A stretch of DNA of 64,000 nt from Streptomyces sp. ISL-94. Its GTDB lineage: Bacteria > Actinomycetota > Actinomycetes > Streptomycetales > Streptomycetaceae. The position numbers and the translations under genes are program-made. The notes beneath the pieces were generated by a model that saw only the letters and a list, made by a program, of their open reading frames with translations, was not told where the DNA came from and ran no database searches. The stretch covers positions 29,842-93,841 of the forward strand of contig NZ_JAGGOZ010000017.1 of assembly GCF_018614075.1 (NCBI RefSeq). Reading direction: 5' to 3'. Of this stretch, positions 42,301-50,340 are shown piece after piece. Position 1 is the first letter of the stretch, and the number at the start of each line of letters is the position of its first letter.

Positions 42301-42953
42301 GCCTTGGCGCGCCCGAAGACCTTCAGCGTCGGAAGTCCGGCCACCACGTCCAGGAAATGCCCCGACAGCCGGGACAGCAGCCGCCACTGGCGTTCCATCC
42401 GGGACTGGGTGGCCATGCCGATCAGGATCATGAACAGGGGGATCAGCGGCAGGGTGACCACGATGATGGCCGCCGAGACCCAGTCCTCGGTGACGATCCG
42501 GGCGAGCACCGCCACCGGTACGACCACCGCGAGCCCCAGCTGGGGCAGGTAGCGGGAGAAGTAGTCGTCGAGCGCGTCCACGCCCCGGGTGGCCAGCGCC
42601 ACCAGCGAACCGGTCCTCTGGCCGCCCAGCCGGCCCGGCCCGAGGTCCGCGGCCCGCTCCAGCAGCCGGCCGCGCAGTTCCGACTTGACCGCTGCGCCGG
42701 CCCGGTGCGCGGCAAGCTCCGTCAGCCAGGCGAGCAGGCCGCGCCCCAGCGCCACTGCCACGAGCAGCAGCAGTGGCGTCCGGAGCTCCGCGCCGCCCAG
42801 CCCCTCCTCGAAGGCGCCGACCACGATCTCGGCGATCAGCATCGCCTGACCGACGACCAGCCCCGCCCCGGCAAGCCCGAGGGCCACCACCGCCCCCAGG
42901 AAGAGGCGGGTGGAGCGGGCGTACCGAAGCAGGCGCGGGTCGATCGGTTTCAC
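39393..42953 (-). CDS. cydDC: CydDC fusion, thiol-reductant ABC exporter
   Basis: A 1186-residue fusion of the two half-transporters needed to assemble cytochrome bd; in E. coli CydDC exports glutathione and cysteine. CydD half: six-helix domain to about 320, Walker A GPSGAGKS, signature GLSAGQRQRLALA, Walker B VLLLDEPTAALD. CydC half: helices from about 620, Walker A GPSGSGKT, signature ISGGQRQRLALA, Walker B VLVLDEPAEHLD. The probable start is GTG 42953: GGGGG lies nine bases before it, whereas ATG 42962 has no room for a ribosome site. Both starts fall inside parS site 5. It lies 69 bases after cydB. Confidence 0.93.
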   Translation of the reverse strand: MKPIDPRLLRYARSTRLFLGAVVALGLAGAGLVVGQAMLIAEIVVGAFEEGLGGAELRTPLLLLVAVALGRGLLAWLTELAAHRAGAAVKSELRGRLLERAADLGPGRLGGQRTGSLVALATRGVDALDDYFSRYLPQLGLAVVVPVAVLARIVTEDWVSAAIIVVTLPLIPLFMILIGMATQSRMERQWRLLSRLSGHFLDVVAGLPTLKVFGRAKAQAESIRKITDDYRRATMRTLRIAFLSSFALELLATLSVALVAVTIGMRLVHGDLDLYTGLVILILAPEAYLPLRQVGAQYHAAAEGLAAAEEIFAVLETPVGDAAAGAGLPAGAPLRIEIDGVAVRYEGRGGDSPAPVSLTVEPGECVALTGPSGAGKSTILQVLLGFVTPTGGRVRVAGVDLAELSPAQWRERIAWVPQRPHLFAGTIAENVRLARAAASEAEVAAALRDAGAWDFVSALPRGVQTPLGEGGAGLSAGQRQRLALARAFLADRPVLLLDEPTAALDGETEAAVVEAVRRLAVGRTVLLVVHRPALLAITDRVVEVLPAEQPPETSGLRPRDVHRSPAPDGDGVAGAEPALEGEPGAAQPAASWRGGSGEPPLARVRAASKAWQGRFRLGLLLGALAVGCGVGLMAVSGWLISRASEQPPVLYLMVAVTATRAFGMGRAVFRYAERLVSHDAVLRMLAYLRVSVYRRLERIAPAGLREHRRGDLLARLVADADALQDYWLRWLLPVGTAVLVATGSVAFTTWLLPEAGAALAVGLLAAGVGVPLVSGACARRAERRLAPARGELATRVADLLTGTAELTVVGALEDRKRLTRESDTVLTGIAARGAAANGLGSGLSALVCGLTVVAAAAAAANAVHDGRLPGVAMAVAVLTPLAAFEAVNGLPLAVQCRQRVRRSAERVYEVIDAPVPVVEPERPGAAPASPFPLRLTGLTARHPGQERDALRGLDLTLEAGRRIAVVGPSGSGKTTLAQVLLRFLDPREGAYTLGGTDARTLDGDHVRALVGLCAQDAHLFDSSVRENLRLARTGASEEELREALAAARLLEWAEGLPDGLDTLVGEHGERISGGQRQRLALARALLADFPVLVLDEPAEHLDLATADALTGDLLAATEGRTTVLITHRLAGLEAVDEVVVLDRGEVVQRGPYAELATVEGPLRRLLEREREADGLGRLSASRNFPC

Positions 42954-42960
42954 GTGAAAC
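42947..42960. promoter_or_regulatory. parS: parS site 5, overlapping the cydDC start codon
   Basis: Perfect 14-bp core GTTTCACGTGAAAC. The central GTG of the palindrome is the probable cydDC start codon, and the upstream ATG candidate ends in the flanking bases. Confidence 0.9.
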
Positions 42961-43022
42961 ATCCCCCAGGGCAGGGTCCAGCCGAACGGTCTGGCGTCGC
43001 GGTCAGGCGTCGCGGTCAGGTG

Positions 43023-44024
43023 TCAGTGCGCGTCGACGATGTGCTGCGTGCCGATGCGCTTGCGGAACACCCAGTACGTCCAGCCCTGGTAGAGCAGGAC
43101 GAGCGGGGTGGCCACTCCCGCACACCAGGTCATGATCTTCAGGGTGTACGGGCTGGACGAGGCGTTGGTGACCGTGAGGCTCCATGCGTCGTCCAGCGAG
43201 GACGGCATGACGTTCGGGAAGAGCGTCAGGAAGAGCATCGCGACGGCCGCCGCGATGGTGACCCCGGACAGGGCGAACGACCAGCCCTCGCGGCCCGCGA
43301 GGTTGCATCCGAGGGCCCCGACCAGCGCGATGACCGCGATGGCCATCGCGACCAGGCTCTTGGCGTCGCCGCTCGTGAACTGCGTCCAGGTCAGGAACAC
43401 CAGGGCCAGTACGGCGGTGGCCACGCCCAGCTGCGTCGCGAGCTTGCGCGAGCGGTCCCGGATGTCCCCGACCGTCTTGAGCGAGGTGAAGACCGCGCCG
43501 TGGAAGGTGAACAGGGTGAGGGTGACCAGGCCGCCGAGGATCGAATAGGCGTTGAGCAGGTCGAAGAGGGTGCCGACGTACGCCTTGTTCTGGTCGATCT
43601 TCACACCGCGCACGATGTTGGCGAAGGCCACGCCCCAGAGGAACGCCGGGATCAGCGAGGTCCAGAAGACCGCGTGTTCCCAGTTGGTCTGCCAGGCGTC
43701 CTCGTCCCGCTTGTGCCGGTACTCGAAGGCGACACCGCGGATGATCAGGCAGAGCAGGATGAGGAGCAGCGGCAGGTAGAAGCCGGAGAAGAGGGTGGCG
43801 TACCAGTCGGGGAAGGCGGCGAAGGTCGCCCCGCCCGCGGTGAGCAGCCAGACCTCGTTGCCGTCCCACACGGGCCCGATCGTGTTGATCAGTACCCGCT
43901 TCTCGGTGCGGTCACGGGCGAGCAGCTTGGTCAGTACGCCGACTCCGAAGTCGAAGCCCTCCAGGAAGAAGTAGCCGATCCACAGGACGGCGATGAGTAC
44001 GAACCAGACGTCGTGAAGGTGCAT
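43023..44024 (-). CDS. cydB: cytochrome bd oxidase subunit II
   Basis: A 333-residue membrane subunit with eight to nine helices. MHLHDVWFVLIAVLWIGYFFLEGFDFGVG is the conserved N-terminus, followed by INTIGPVWDGNEVWLLTAGGATFAAFPDWYATLFSGFY and RGVAFEYRHK. It associates with CydA in the quinol oxidase; it binds no haem itself in E. coli-type enzymes. It starts 18 bases after cydA, in the same Rex-controlled operon, and precedes cydDC. Length is normal for short-form CydB. Confidence 0.96.
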   Translation of the reverse strand: MHLHDVWFVLIAVLWIGYFFLEGFDFGVGVLTKLLARDRTEKRVLINTIGPVWDGNEVWLLTAGGATFAAFPDWYATLFSGFYLPLLLILLCLIIRGVAFEYRHKRDEDAWQTNWEHAVFWTSLIPAFLWGVAFANIVRGVKIDQNKAYVGTLFDLLNAYSILGGLVTLTLFTFHGAVFTSLKTVGDIRDRSRKLATQLGVATAVLALVFLTWTQFTSGDAKSLVAMAIAVIALVGALGCNLAGREGWSFALSGVTIAAAVAMLFLTLFPNVMPSSLDDAWSLTVTNASSSPYTLKIMTWCAGVATPLVLLYQGWTYWVFRKRIGTQHIVDAH

Positions 44025-44042
44025 GGTGTGGTCTCCTCAGCC

Positions 44043-45548
44043 TCAGTACGAGAAGGCCATCGGCCGGTCGGGGTTCTTGTCGTCCCCGCCGATCCTGGTG
44101 GGCGGGGTGAGGTCGGCTTCGCTGAGCTCGGGCGGGCCGGCCTTGACGTACTTGACGAGGAGCTTGACCTCGATCACGGCGAGCACGGCGTAGAGCAGCG
44201 TGAAGCCGATCATCGAGGTGAGGACCTCGCCCTGGGAGACGTTCGGCGAGACCGCGTCCCGGGTGCGCAGGACTCCGTAGACCACCCAGGGCTGGCGGCC
44301 CATCTCGGTGAAGATCCAGCCCCAGGAGTTGGCGATCAGCGGGAAGCCCATCGTCCACAGGGCGACGATCCAGTACAGCTGTCCGAACGTGGGGCTCAGC
44401 GCCTTCTTGAAGAGGACCAGGTTCGGTACCTCCTCCTCCGAGGTCCGCAGCCCCGGCGGCAGCATGAGCTTCTTGCGGGTCAGCCACAGCCCCAGCACGC
44501 CGATGCCGAGGGAGGCCATGCCGAAGCCGATCATCCAGCGGAAGCCCCAGTAGGCGACCGGGATGTTGGGCCGGTAGTCGCCGGGTCCGAACGTCTCCTG
44601 CTCGGCCTTGTTGACGTCGTTGATGCCCGGGACGAACGAGGTGAAGTCGTCGTTGGCCAGGAAGGACAGCAGACCCGGGACCTCTATCGCGACCTTGTTG
44701 TGGCCCTTCTCCACGTCGCCGTAGGCGAAGACGGAGAAGGGAGCCGGCGCCTCGCCGTCCCAGAGCGCCTCGGCGGCGGCCATCTTCATGGGCTGCTGCT
44801 TGTACATCACCTTGCCGAGCAGATCGCCGCTGATGGCGGTGCCGAGTCCAGCGATGATCATGACGGCCAGGCCGAGCCGCAGCGAACTGCGCATTACGGG
44901 GATGTGCTTCTTGCGCGCCAGGTGGAAGGCGGCGATGCCGACCATGAAGGCGCCGCCGACCAGGAAGGCGGCCGTGATGGTGTGGAAGAACTGGGTGAGC
45001 GCGGTGTTCTGGGTGAGCACGCGCCAGAAGTCGGTGAGCTCGGCCCGGCCCCGCTCCTCGTTGATCCGGTACCCGACCGGGTGCTGCATCCACGAATTGG
45101 CCGCCAGGATGAAGTAGGCGGACAGGATGGTGCCGAGGGAGACCATCCATATGCAGGCCAGGTGGATCTTCTTCGGCAGCTTGTCCCAGCCGAAGATCCA
45201 CAGACCGATGAAGGTCGACTCGAAGAAGAAGGCGATCAGCGCCTCGAAGGCCAGCGGGGCTCCGAAGATGTCACCGACGAATCGCGAGTAGTCGGACCAG
45301 TTCATGCCGAACTGGAACTCCTGGACGATGCCGGTGACGACACCCATCGCGATATTGATCAAGAAAAGCTTGCCCCAGAACTTCGTGGCCCTGAGGTACT
45401 TCTCCTTCTCGGTCCGGACCCACGCCGTCTGCAGGCCGGCGGTGAGTGCCGCCAGCGAGATCGTCAGGGGAACGAAGAGGAAGTGGTAGACGGTGGTAAT
45501 GCCGAACTGCCAGCGCGCCAATGTCTCAGGCGCCAAAGCCAGGTCCAC
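44043..45548 (-). CDS. cydA: cytochrome bd oxidase subunit I
   Basis: A 501-residue quinol oxidase subunit. WQFGITTVYHFLFVPLTISLAAL contains the haem b595 ligand region (His22), EALIAFFFESTFIGLWIFGWDKLPKKIH the conserved Glu cluster, and WGFRWMIGFGMASLG the Met ligand of haem b558. The quinol loop is of the short type. It reduces O2 with high affinity in the membrane, useful under low oxygen or high NO. As first gene of cydABDC it is preceded by a Rex operator at 45635-45650, 87-102 bases upstream of the start. Confidence 0.97.
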   Translation of the reverse strand: MDLALAPETLARWQFGITTVYHFLFVPLTISLAALTAGLQTAWVRTEKEKYLRATKFWGKLFLINIAMGVVTGIVQEFQFGMNWSDYSRFVGDIFGAPLAFEALIAFFFESTFIGLWIFGWDKLPKKIHLACIWMVSLGTILSAYFILAANSWMQHPVGYRINEERGRAELTDFWRVLTQNTALTQFFHTITAAFLVGGAFMVGIAAFHLARKKHIPVMRSSLRLGLAVMIIAGLGTAISGDLLGKVMYKQQPMKMAAAEALWDGEAPAPFSVFAYGDVEKGHNKVAIEVPGLLSFLANDDFTSFVPGINDVNKAEQETFGPGDYRPNIPVAYWGFRWMIGFGMASLGIGVLGLWLTRKKLMLPPGLRTSEEEVPNLVLFKKALSPTFGQLYWIVALWTMGFPLIANSWGWIFTEMGRQPWVVYGVLRTRDAVSPNVSQGEVLTSMIGFTLLYAVLAVIEVKLLVKYVKAGPPELSEADLTPPTRIGGDDKNPDRPMAFSY

Positions 45549-45634
45549 GTCGTCTTCTCCTTGTCGTCGCCGTGGTCACAGCGGGCAGTCTGCCTGGCGG
45601 GTTCCTTCCATACCGGGAGGAAGCAGGACACGCT

Positions 45635-45650
45635 TGTGAACGCGTTCACA
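45635..45650. promoter_or_regulatory. Rex operator upstream of cydA
   Basis: TGTGAACGCGTTCACA matches the published S. coelicolor Rex consensus TGTGAACNNNTTCACA at every fixed position. Rex represses cyd transcription when NADH/NAD+ is low and releases at high NADH. On the minus strand CATAAT (45660-45665) lies just upstream, a suitable -10, so Rex would sit at the transcription start. Confidence 0.93.
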
Positions 45651-45738
45651 TTCACAAGCATTATGGCGCACCCCTTTTCGGCCCCTTCAGGCGGGGTCCC
45701 CCTAGCCAAGAAATTCAACAGATTGTTGAATACTGCCC

Positions 45739-46107
45739 ATGAAGATTCGAATCTCCTGGCCCGCAGGCCAGCTCACCGCGACCCTCGACGAAACTCCGAC
45801 CGCCAAGGCCCTGACCGAGGCGCTCCCGATCTCCGCCAGCGCCAACACCTGGGGCGAGGAGGTCTACTTCGACACCGGCGTCTCCGTGGCCCTGGAGCAC
45901 GACGCCCAGCAGGTCGTCGACCCCGGCACGGTGGCGTTCTGGACCGAGGGCGACGCACTCGCGCTGCCCTACGGGCCCACGCCCATCTCGCGCGGAGGCG
46001 AGAGCCGCCTGGCGAGCCCGTGCAACGTGCTCGGCTCGTTCGACGGCGACCCCCGCCTGCTGGCCACCGTCCGCGACGGCGACCCCATCCGCGTGGAACT
46101 CGCGTAA
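45739..46107 (+). CDS. cyclophilin-like fold protein (PF04126 type)
   Basis: A 122-residue protein resembling the prokaryotic cyclophilin-like family typified by Thermotoga TM1367. Blocks are MKIRISWPAGQLTATLDETPTAKALTEALP, SANTWGEEVYFDTGVSV and VDPGTVAFWTEGDALALPYGPTPIS, with FDGDPRLLATVRDGDPIRVEL at the end. It has no signal or membrane segment. Peptidyl-prolyl isomerase activity has not been shown for the family as far as I know. It is divergent from cydA and shares the 190-base gap carrying the Rex operator, 89 bases upstream of its start, so co-regulation is possible. Confidence 0.75.
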   Translation: MKIRISWPAGQLTATLDETPTAKALTEALPISASANTWGEEVYFDTGVSVALEHDAQQVVDPGTVAFWTEGDALALPYGPTPISRGGESRLASPCNVLGSFDGDPRLLATVRDGDPIRVELA

Positions 46108-46167
46108 CCCACTCAACCGGCGCGACTCGGGCGGCTCACCAAGCCCGCCCCAGCCCGCCCGCCGGAG

Positions 46168-47247
46168 CTAGAGCTCCTTGAAGAAGGCCTCCGCCGCGTG
46201 CAGGAAGAGGTCGTTCGCCTCGGTCTCACCGATCGTGACCCGCAGGCCCTCACCCGCGAAGGGCCGGACCACCACACCGGCCTTCTCGCAGGTCGCCGCG
46301 AACTCGGCGGTCCGCTCCCCCAGCCGCATCCACACGAAGTTCGCCTGCGTGTCCGGGACCGTCCAGCCCTGCGCGCGCAGCGTCTCGTGGACCCGCGCAC
46401 GCTCGCTCACCAGCGCCCCGACGCGCCCCATCAGCTCGTCCTCGGCGCGCAGCGAGGCCACCGCGGCGTCCTGGGCGAGCTGGCTGACGCCGAAGGGCAC
46501 CGCCGTCTTGCGCAGCGCCGCGGCCACCGGCTCGTGCGCCACCGCGAAGCCGACGCGCAGGCCGGCGAGCCCGTACGCCTTGGAGAACGTACGCAGCACG
46601 GCGACGTTCGGCCGGTTGCGGTAGATCTCCAGGCCGTCCGGTACGTCCGTGTCGCGCACGAACTCGCGGTACGCCTCGTCCAGCACCACCAGGACGTCCG
46701 AGGGCACCCGGTCGAGGAACCGCTCCAGCTCGGCGCGGCGCACGGCGGTGCCGGTGGGGTTGTTGGGATTGCAGACGAAGATCAGCCGGGTCCGGTCGGT
46801 GATCGCCTCGGCCATGGCGTCCAGGTCGTGCACATCGCCCTCGGTGAGCGGGACCTGCACGGAGGTCGCACCCGAGATCTGCGTGATGATCGGGTACGCC
46901 TCGAAGGAGCGCCAGGCGTACATGACCTCGTCGCCCGGGCCGGCCGTGGACTGGATCAGCGACTGGGCCACGCCGACTGAGCCGGTGCCGGTGGCGACGT
47001 GCTCGACCGGCACCCCGAACCGCTCCGCGATCTCGTTCACCAGACCGGTGCAGGCCATGTCCGGGTACCGGTTGAAGGACCCGGCCGCCGCGACCGCGCT
47101 CTCCAGCACCCCGGGCAGCGGCGGGTACGGGTTCTCGTTCGAGGACAGCTTGTACGCGACGGGGCCGCCCGCGGCAGCCGGCTTGCCGGGCTTGTATGTG
47201 GGAATGCCATCCAGCTCGGCGCGCAGCTTCGGGCTCTTCTCGCTCAC
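46168..47247 (-). CDS. histidinol-phosphate/aromatic aminotransferase (HisC2-like)
   Basis: A 359-residue fold-type I PLP enzyme. Landmarks: [53 protein letters not shown], the PLP Lys in [16 protein letters not shown] and the Arg of EGLRVTIGE. It is not in a his operon, and the sequence resembles the second actinobacterial HisC, which in mycobacteria acts on aromatic keto acids. It could therefore finish phenylalanine synthesis from the pheA product. It is divergent from a LacI regulator across 361 bases. Substrate preference is not certain. Confidence 0.88.
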   Translation of the reverse strand: MSEKSPKLRAELDGIPTYKPGKPAAAGGPVAYKLSSNENPYPPLPGVLESAVAAAGSFNRYPDMACTGLVNEIAERFGVPVEHVATGTGSVGVAQSLIQSTAGPGDEVMYAWRSFEAYPIITQISGATSVQVPLTEGDVHDLDAMAEAITDRTRLIFVCNPNNPTGTAVRRAELERFLDRVPSDVLVVLDEAYREFVRDTDVPDGLEIYRNRPNVAVLRTFSKAYGLAGLRVGFAVAHEPVAAALRKTAVPFGVSQLAQDAAVASLRAEDELMGRVGALVSERARVHETLRAQGWTVPDTQANFVWMRLGERTAEFAATCEKAGVVVRPFAGEGLRVTIGETEANDLFLHAAEAFFKEL

Positions 47248-47354
47248 CGCAGGTCCTCCTCGACCGTCCCGTACGACGTCGCCGTCGACTCAATACTGCT
47301 CACCTTATGAGGATTCCGCCGTCCCGAGAATGGGGGCGCCTGGAATGCGGGGGA

Positions 47355-47376
47355 GCGCGCGCATATATGCGCGCGC
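47355..47376. promoter_or_regulatory. perfect 22-bp palindrome
   Basis: Half-site GCGCGCGCATA repeated in inverted orientation without a spacer. The centre is ATAT between alternating GC arms. It is about 110 bases upstream of the aminotransferase start. Confidence 0.7.
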
Positions 47377-47556
47377 CGGTGGCCTGCGCCGTGGCGCGCA
47401 TCCCTCGTACAGGTGAGTTGAGACCGGCCCGAGACCACACCGCTTTGGCATGCCCGGACCCGCCGACAAGCGCCCCGCCAGCTCCTGGAGCCCAAACCCC
47501 TTTGATTCCAAGGTCATTGGGGGTGGCGAATCATGCAGAATCGTGCCTGTCAACGC

Positions 47557-47568
47557 GTGCATATGCAC
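47557..47568. promoter_or_regulatory. 12-bp palindrome near the LacI promoter
   Basis: GTGCATATGCAC, sharing the GCATATGC-like centre with the larger palindrome; 26 bases upstream of the TACTAT -10 element, hence near the -35 region. A candidate autoregulatory operator. Confidence 0.5.
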
Positions 47569-47608
47569 ACGGACCACCCACCCCACCGAGCCCTACTATC
47601 GGCTCGCC

Positions 47609-48724
47609 ATGACAGCAGCAGGGAAGCATCAGGTGAGCCGGACCGAGACCACCCGGCGGGCCGCCGGCCGACAGGGCCGGGCAGGCATCAGGGACGTGGC
47701 CGCCGCGGCGGGCGTCTCCATCACAACCGTCTCCGACGCGCTCAATGGCAAGGGACGGCTGCCGGACGCCACCCGCCGCCACGTTCGCGAGGTCGCCGAC
47801 CGGCTGGGCTACCGCCCGTCCGCCGCCGCCCGCACCCTCCGTACCGGCAAGTCCGGCCTCATCGGCCTGACCGTGACGACGTACGGGGATGAACCTTTCA
47901 CCTTCACCGAATTCGCCTACTTCGCCGAGATGGCCAGGGCCGCCACCTCCGCCGCGCTCGCCCGCGGCTACGCCCTCGTCATCCTCCCCGCCACCTCCCG
48001 ACACGACGTGTGGTCCAACGTCGCCCTCGACGGCACCGTCGTCATCGACCCCTCCGACCACGATCCCGTCGTCACCGAACTGGTCCGCCAAGGCCTGCCC
48101 GTGGTCTCCGACGGCCGCCCCGCAGGCTCCCTCCCCGTCACCGCCTGGGTCGACAACGACCACGAGGCCGCCGTACTGGGCCTCCTCGACCACCTCGCCG
48201 CCGCCGGCGCCCGCCGAATCGGGCTGCTGACCGGCACCACCACCGACACCTACACCCGGCTCTCCACCACCGCCTACCTCAGCTGGTGCGAGCGCGTCGG
48301 CCAAGACCCCGTCTACGAGTCCTACCCCGCCCACGACCCCTGTGCGGGCGCCGTCGCCGCCGACCGGCTCCTCGCCCGCCCCGACCGGCCCGACGCCGTC
48401 TACGGCCTCTTCGACCCCAACGGCACCGACCTGCTCGCCGCCGCCCGGCGCTACGGCCTGCGCGTCCCCGAGGACCTGCTGCTCGTGTGCTGCAGCGAGT
48501 CCACCGTGTACGCCAACACCGAACCGCCCATCACCACCCTCTCCCTCAAACCGCGCCGCATCGGAACCGCCGTAGTCCAGCTGCTCATCGACGCGATCGA
48601 GGGCGTGGACACCGGACGCCCCGTGGAACAGGTCGTCCCGACCGAACTCATCATCCGCACCTCGTCACAGCGCAGGCAGCCCCGTACGACCGTCAGTCCG
48701 CCCCGGTCCCCGGCACAGGACTGA
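47609..48724 (+). CDS. LacI-family transcriptional regulator
   Basis: A 371-residue regulator. The HTH and hinge are at about 25-80 (IRDVAAAAGVSITTVSDALNGKGRLPDATRRHVREVADRLGYRPSAAARTLRTG). The periplasmic-binding-like domain follows (LIGLTVTTYGDEPFTFTEF, VDNDHEAAVLGLLDHLAAAGARRIGLLTG, PDAVYGLFDPNGTDLL, TTLSLKPRRIGTAVVQLLID). LacI members normally bind sugars or nucleosides; no transport or sugar genes adjoin, so the ligand is unknown. ATG 47609 precedes a 24-residue basic leader. Two palindromes lie upstream. A strong hairpin follows. Confidence 0.92.
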   Translation: MTAAGKHQVSRTETTRRAAGRQGRAGIRDVAAAAGVSITTVSDALNGKGRLPDATRRHVREVADRLGYRPSAAARTLRTGKSGLIGLTVTTYGDEPFTFTEFAYFAEMARAATSAALARGYALVILPATSRHDVWSNVALDGTVVIDPSDHDPVVTELVRQGLPVVSDGRPAGSLPVTAWVDNDHEAAVLGLLDHLAAAGARRIGLLTGTTTDTYTRLSTTAYLSWCERVGQDPVYESYPAHDPCAGAVAADRLLARPDRPDAVYGLFDPNGTDLLAAARRYGLRVPEDLLLVCCSESTVYANTEPPITTLSLKPRRIGTAVVQLLIDAIEGVDTGRPVEQVVPTELIIRTSSQRRQPRTTVSPPRSPAQD

Positions 48725-48742
48725 CGCGCCACACCGCTCCAC

Positions 48743-48765
48743 CGGCGGGGCCGTCGGCCCCGCCG
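48743..48765 (+). terminator. hairpin after the LacI gene
   Basis: CGGCGGGGCC (48743-48752) pairs perfectly with GGCCCCGCCG (48756-48765) over a 3-base loop, 19 bases after the stop. Confidence 0.75.
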
Positions 48766-48956
48766 CGGATTTCAGCAACACCGATATCGGGAGAAAGCGG
48801 CAGGAACGATCGGCTCCGCACAGGATTCACCACCCCTGGTGCATCACAGAGCGCGAGCCGCATTCCTATGATGGGCGCACGACATCACGGACCCTCCACG
48901 CCAGAGGTCAGGAGGGTCCGCAGGTGTACGGCAGCGCGACGGTGGTGGAGGGGTCG

Positions 48957-50186
48957 ATGACTCAGGGGGCCGGTCAGGGACCCGCGATGCGGACGGACAC
49001 GCTGCGGGACTTCCGGGTTCCGGTCGCCGAACCCGCCGCGTACTCCAAATCCACCGGGCTTCCCGGTGATGCCCCCGTGTACGGCGAGTACCCGGCGTAC
49101 TACGAGGGGGGCGCGCCGGCCGTGCCCCCGCAGCCCGGCTACGCACCCAAGGCGGGCACGCCTCCGCTTGCCGAACCCGGCGGCGCCCCCACCCCCGAGC
49201 CCGCTCCGGCCCCCGTCGACGTTCCCGTCGAGCCCGACGACGACCTCGACGGCTACACCCCGACCCAGCGCGACCTGCCCGTCATCGGCCGCGGCGCCCT
49301 CGGCGGCCCCGGCGACACCGTCCAGGTCCAGTACGTCCCCGAGGATCCGGCGGCAGCCGGCCCCGGCCCGCTCTACGTGGTCGGCGACATCCACGGCTAC
49401 CTCGACGAGCTCGTCACCGAACTCCACGCCCAGGGCCTCATCGACGCCGAGCGCCGATGGTCCGCCGGCAACGCCCGCCTCTGGTTCCTCGGCGACTTCA
49501 CCGACCGCGGCCCCGACGGCATCGGCGTGATCGACCTCGTCATGCGGCTGTCCGCCGAGGCCGCGGCCGCCGGCGGCTACTGCAAGGCGCTCATGGGCAA
49601 CCACGAGCTGCTGCTCATCGGCGCCAAGCGGTTCGGCGACACCCCCGTCTCCTCCGGCGCCGGCACCGCCACCTTCCAGGCCGCCTGGCTCCTCAACGGC
49701 GGTCAGCGCACCGACATGGAGCGGCTCCAGGACGTACACCTCCAGTGGATGTCGCGCCTGGACGCGGCCGTCCTGGAGGAGGGCCACCTGCTGCTCCACT
49801 CGGACACCACGGCCTACCTCGACTACGGCGACTCCATCGAGGACGTCAACGACACCATCCACGAACTGCTCAACCGCAACGATGCCGACATCACCTGGGA
49901 CCTCTTCCGCAAGTTCACCAAGCGGTTCGCCTTCCGCGACGAGGAGACCGGCCCGCAGGCCGTACGCGAACTGCTCGGCACCTACGGCGGCAGCCGCGTC
50001 GTGCACGGGCACAGCCCCATCCCGTACCTGCTCGGCGAAGTGGGCACCGAGGACGGCGACGAGGCACGCGGCCCCGAGGCCGTGGACGGCCCCCACGTGT
50101 ACGCGGAGGGGCTCGCCATCGCGATGGACGGCGGGGTGACGATGGCAGGCAAGCTGCTCGTCGTGCAACTGCCCCTCAACGACTGA
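48957..50186 (+). CDS. PPP-type metallophosphoesterase
   Basis: A 409-residue protein with a disordered Pro/Ala-rich N-terminus (about 1-110, APAVPPQPGYAPKAGTPPL) and a calcineurin-like phosphatase domain (about 135-400). The full dimetal signature is present: GDIHGYLDEL, FLGDFTDRGPDGIGVID, MGNHELLLIG, and VVHGHSPIPY with a His upstream in LLHSDT. This is the GDxHG/GDxVDRG/GNHE set of PPP serine/threonine or diadenosine phosphatases, with FTDRG in place of xVDRG. ATG 48957 follows GGTGGAGGGG. TATGAT near 48867 may be its -10. The substrate is unknown. Confidence 0.9.
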   Translation: MTQGAGQGPAMRTDTLRDFRVPVAEPAAYSKSTGLPGDAPVYGEYPAYYEGGAPAVPPQPGYAPKAGTPPLAEPGGAPTPEPAPAPVDVPVEPDDDLDGYTPTQRDLPVIGRGALGGPGDTVQVQYVPEDPAAAGPGPLYVVGDIHGYLDELVTELHAQGLIDAERRWSAGNARLWFLGDFTDRGPDGIGVIDLVMRLSAEAAAAGGYCKALMGNHELLLIGAKRFGDTPVSSGAGTATFQAAWLLNGGQRTDMERLQDVHLQWMSRLDAAVLEEGHLLLHSDTTAYLDYGDSIEDVNDTIHELLNRNDADITWDLFRKFTKRFAFRDEETGPQAVRELLGTYGGSRVVHGHSPIPYLLGEVGTEDGDEARGPEAVDGPHVYAEGLAIAMDGGVTMAGKLLVVQLPLND

Positions 50187-50340
50187 GGGTTCCCGAACAG
50201 CGCTATTTCGGCAAAGCCCCTGTCAACCGGTGGTCCGTGCCCTCTACCATCGCTCTATCCGTAGCAGGCTCTCCTCCGTTTGTGCCGGCGCCCGAATCTA
50301 CGCGGGCAAACCGGCTTCTACGGAGCATCGGGGGATGCAC

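Larger units (their letters stand above)
47248..47608. other. 361-base divergent gap with palindromes
   Basis: No gene is supported here. It contains a perfect 22-bp palindrome (47355-47376), a 12-bp palindrome GTGCATATGCAC (47557-47568) and a TACTAT -10 (47594-47599) nine bases before the LacI start. The palindromes are candidate operators for the LacI regulator or for the aminotransferase promoter. Confidence 0.6.

Noticed and set aside
41811..46181. A 1456-codon open frame antisense to cydDC-cydB-cydA
   Set aside because: Composition is Gly/Asp/Arg/Gln-rich with no motif, exactly opposite three well-supported genes and running through the Rex operator and the divergent gene; a GC-bias artefact.
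47244..47586. Small minus-strand frames between the aminotransferase and LacI genes
   Set aside because: They have no good start signals, differ in composition from neighbouring proteins and cover both palindromes; treated as intergenic.
50187..50340. tRNA-like secondary structure upstream of the membrane-protein gene
   Set aside because: Short complementary segments exist but there is no T-loop consensus or acceptor pairing.
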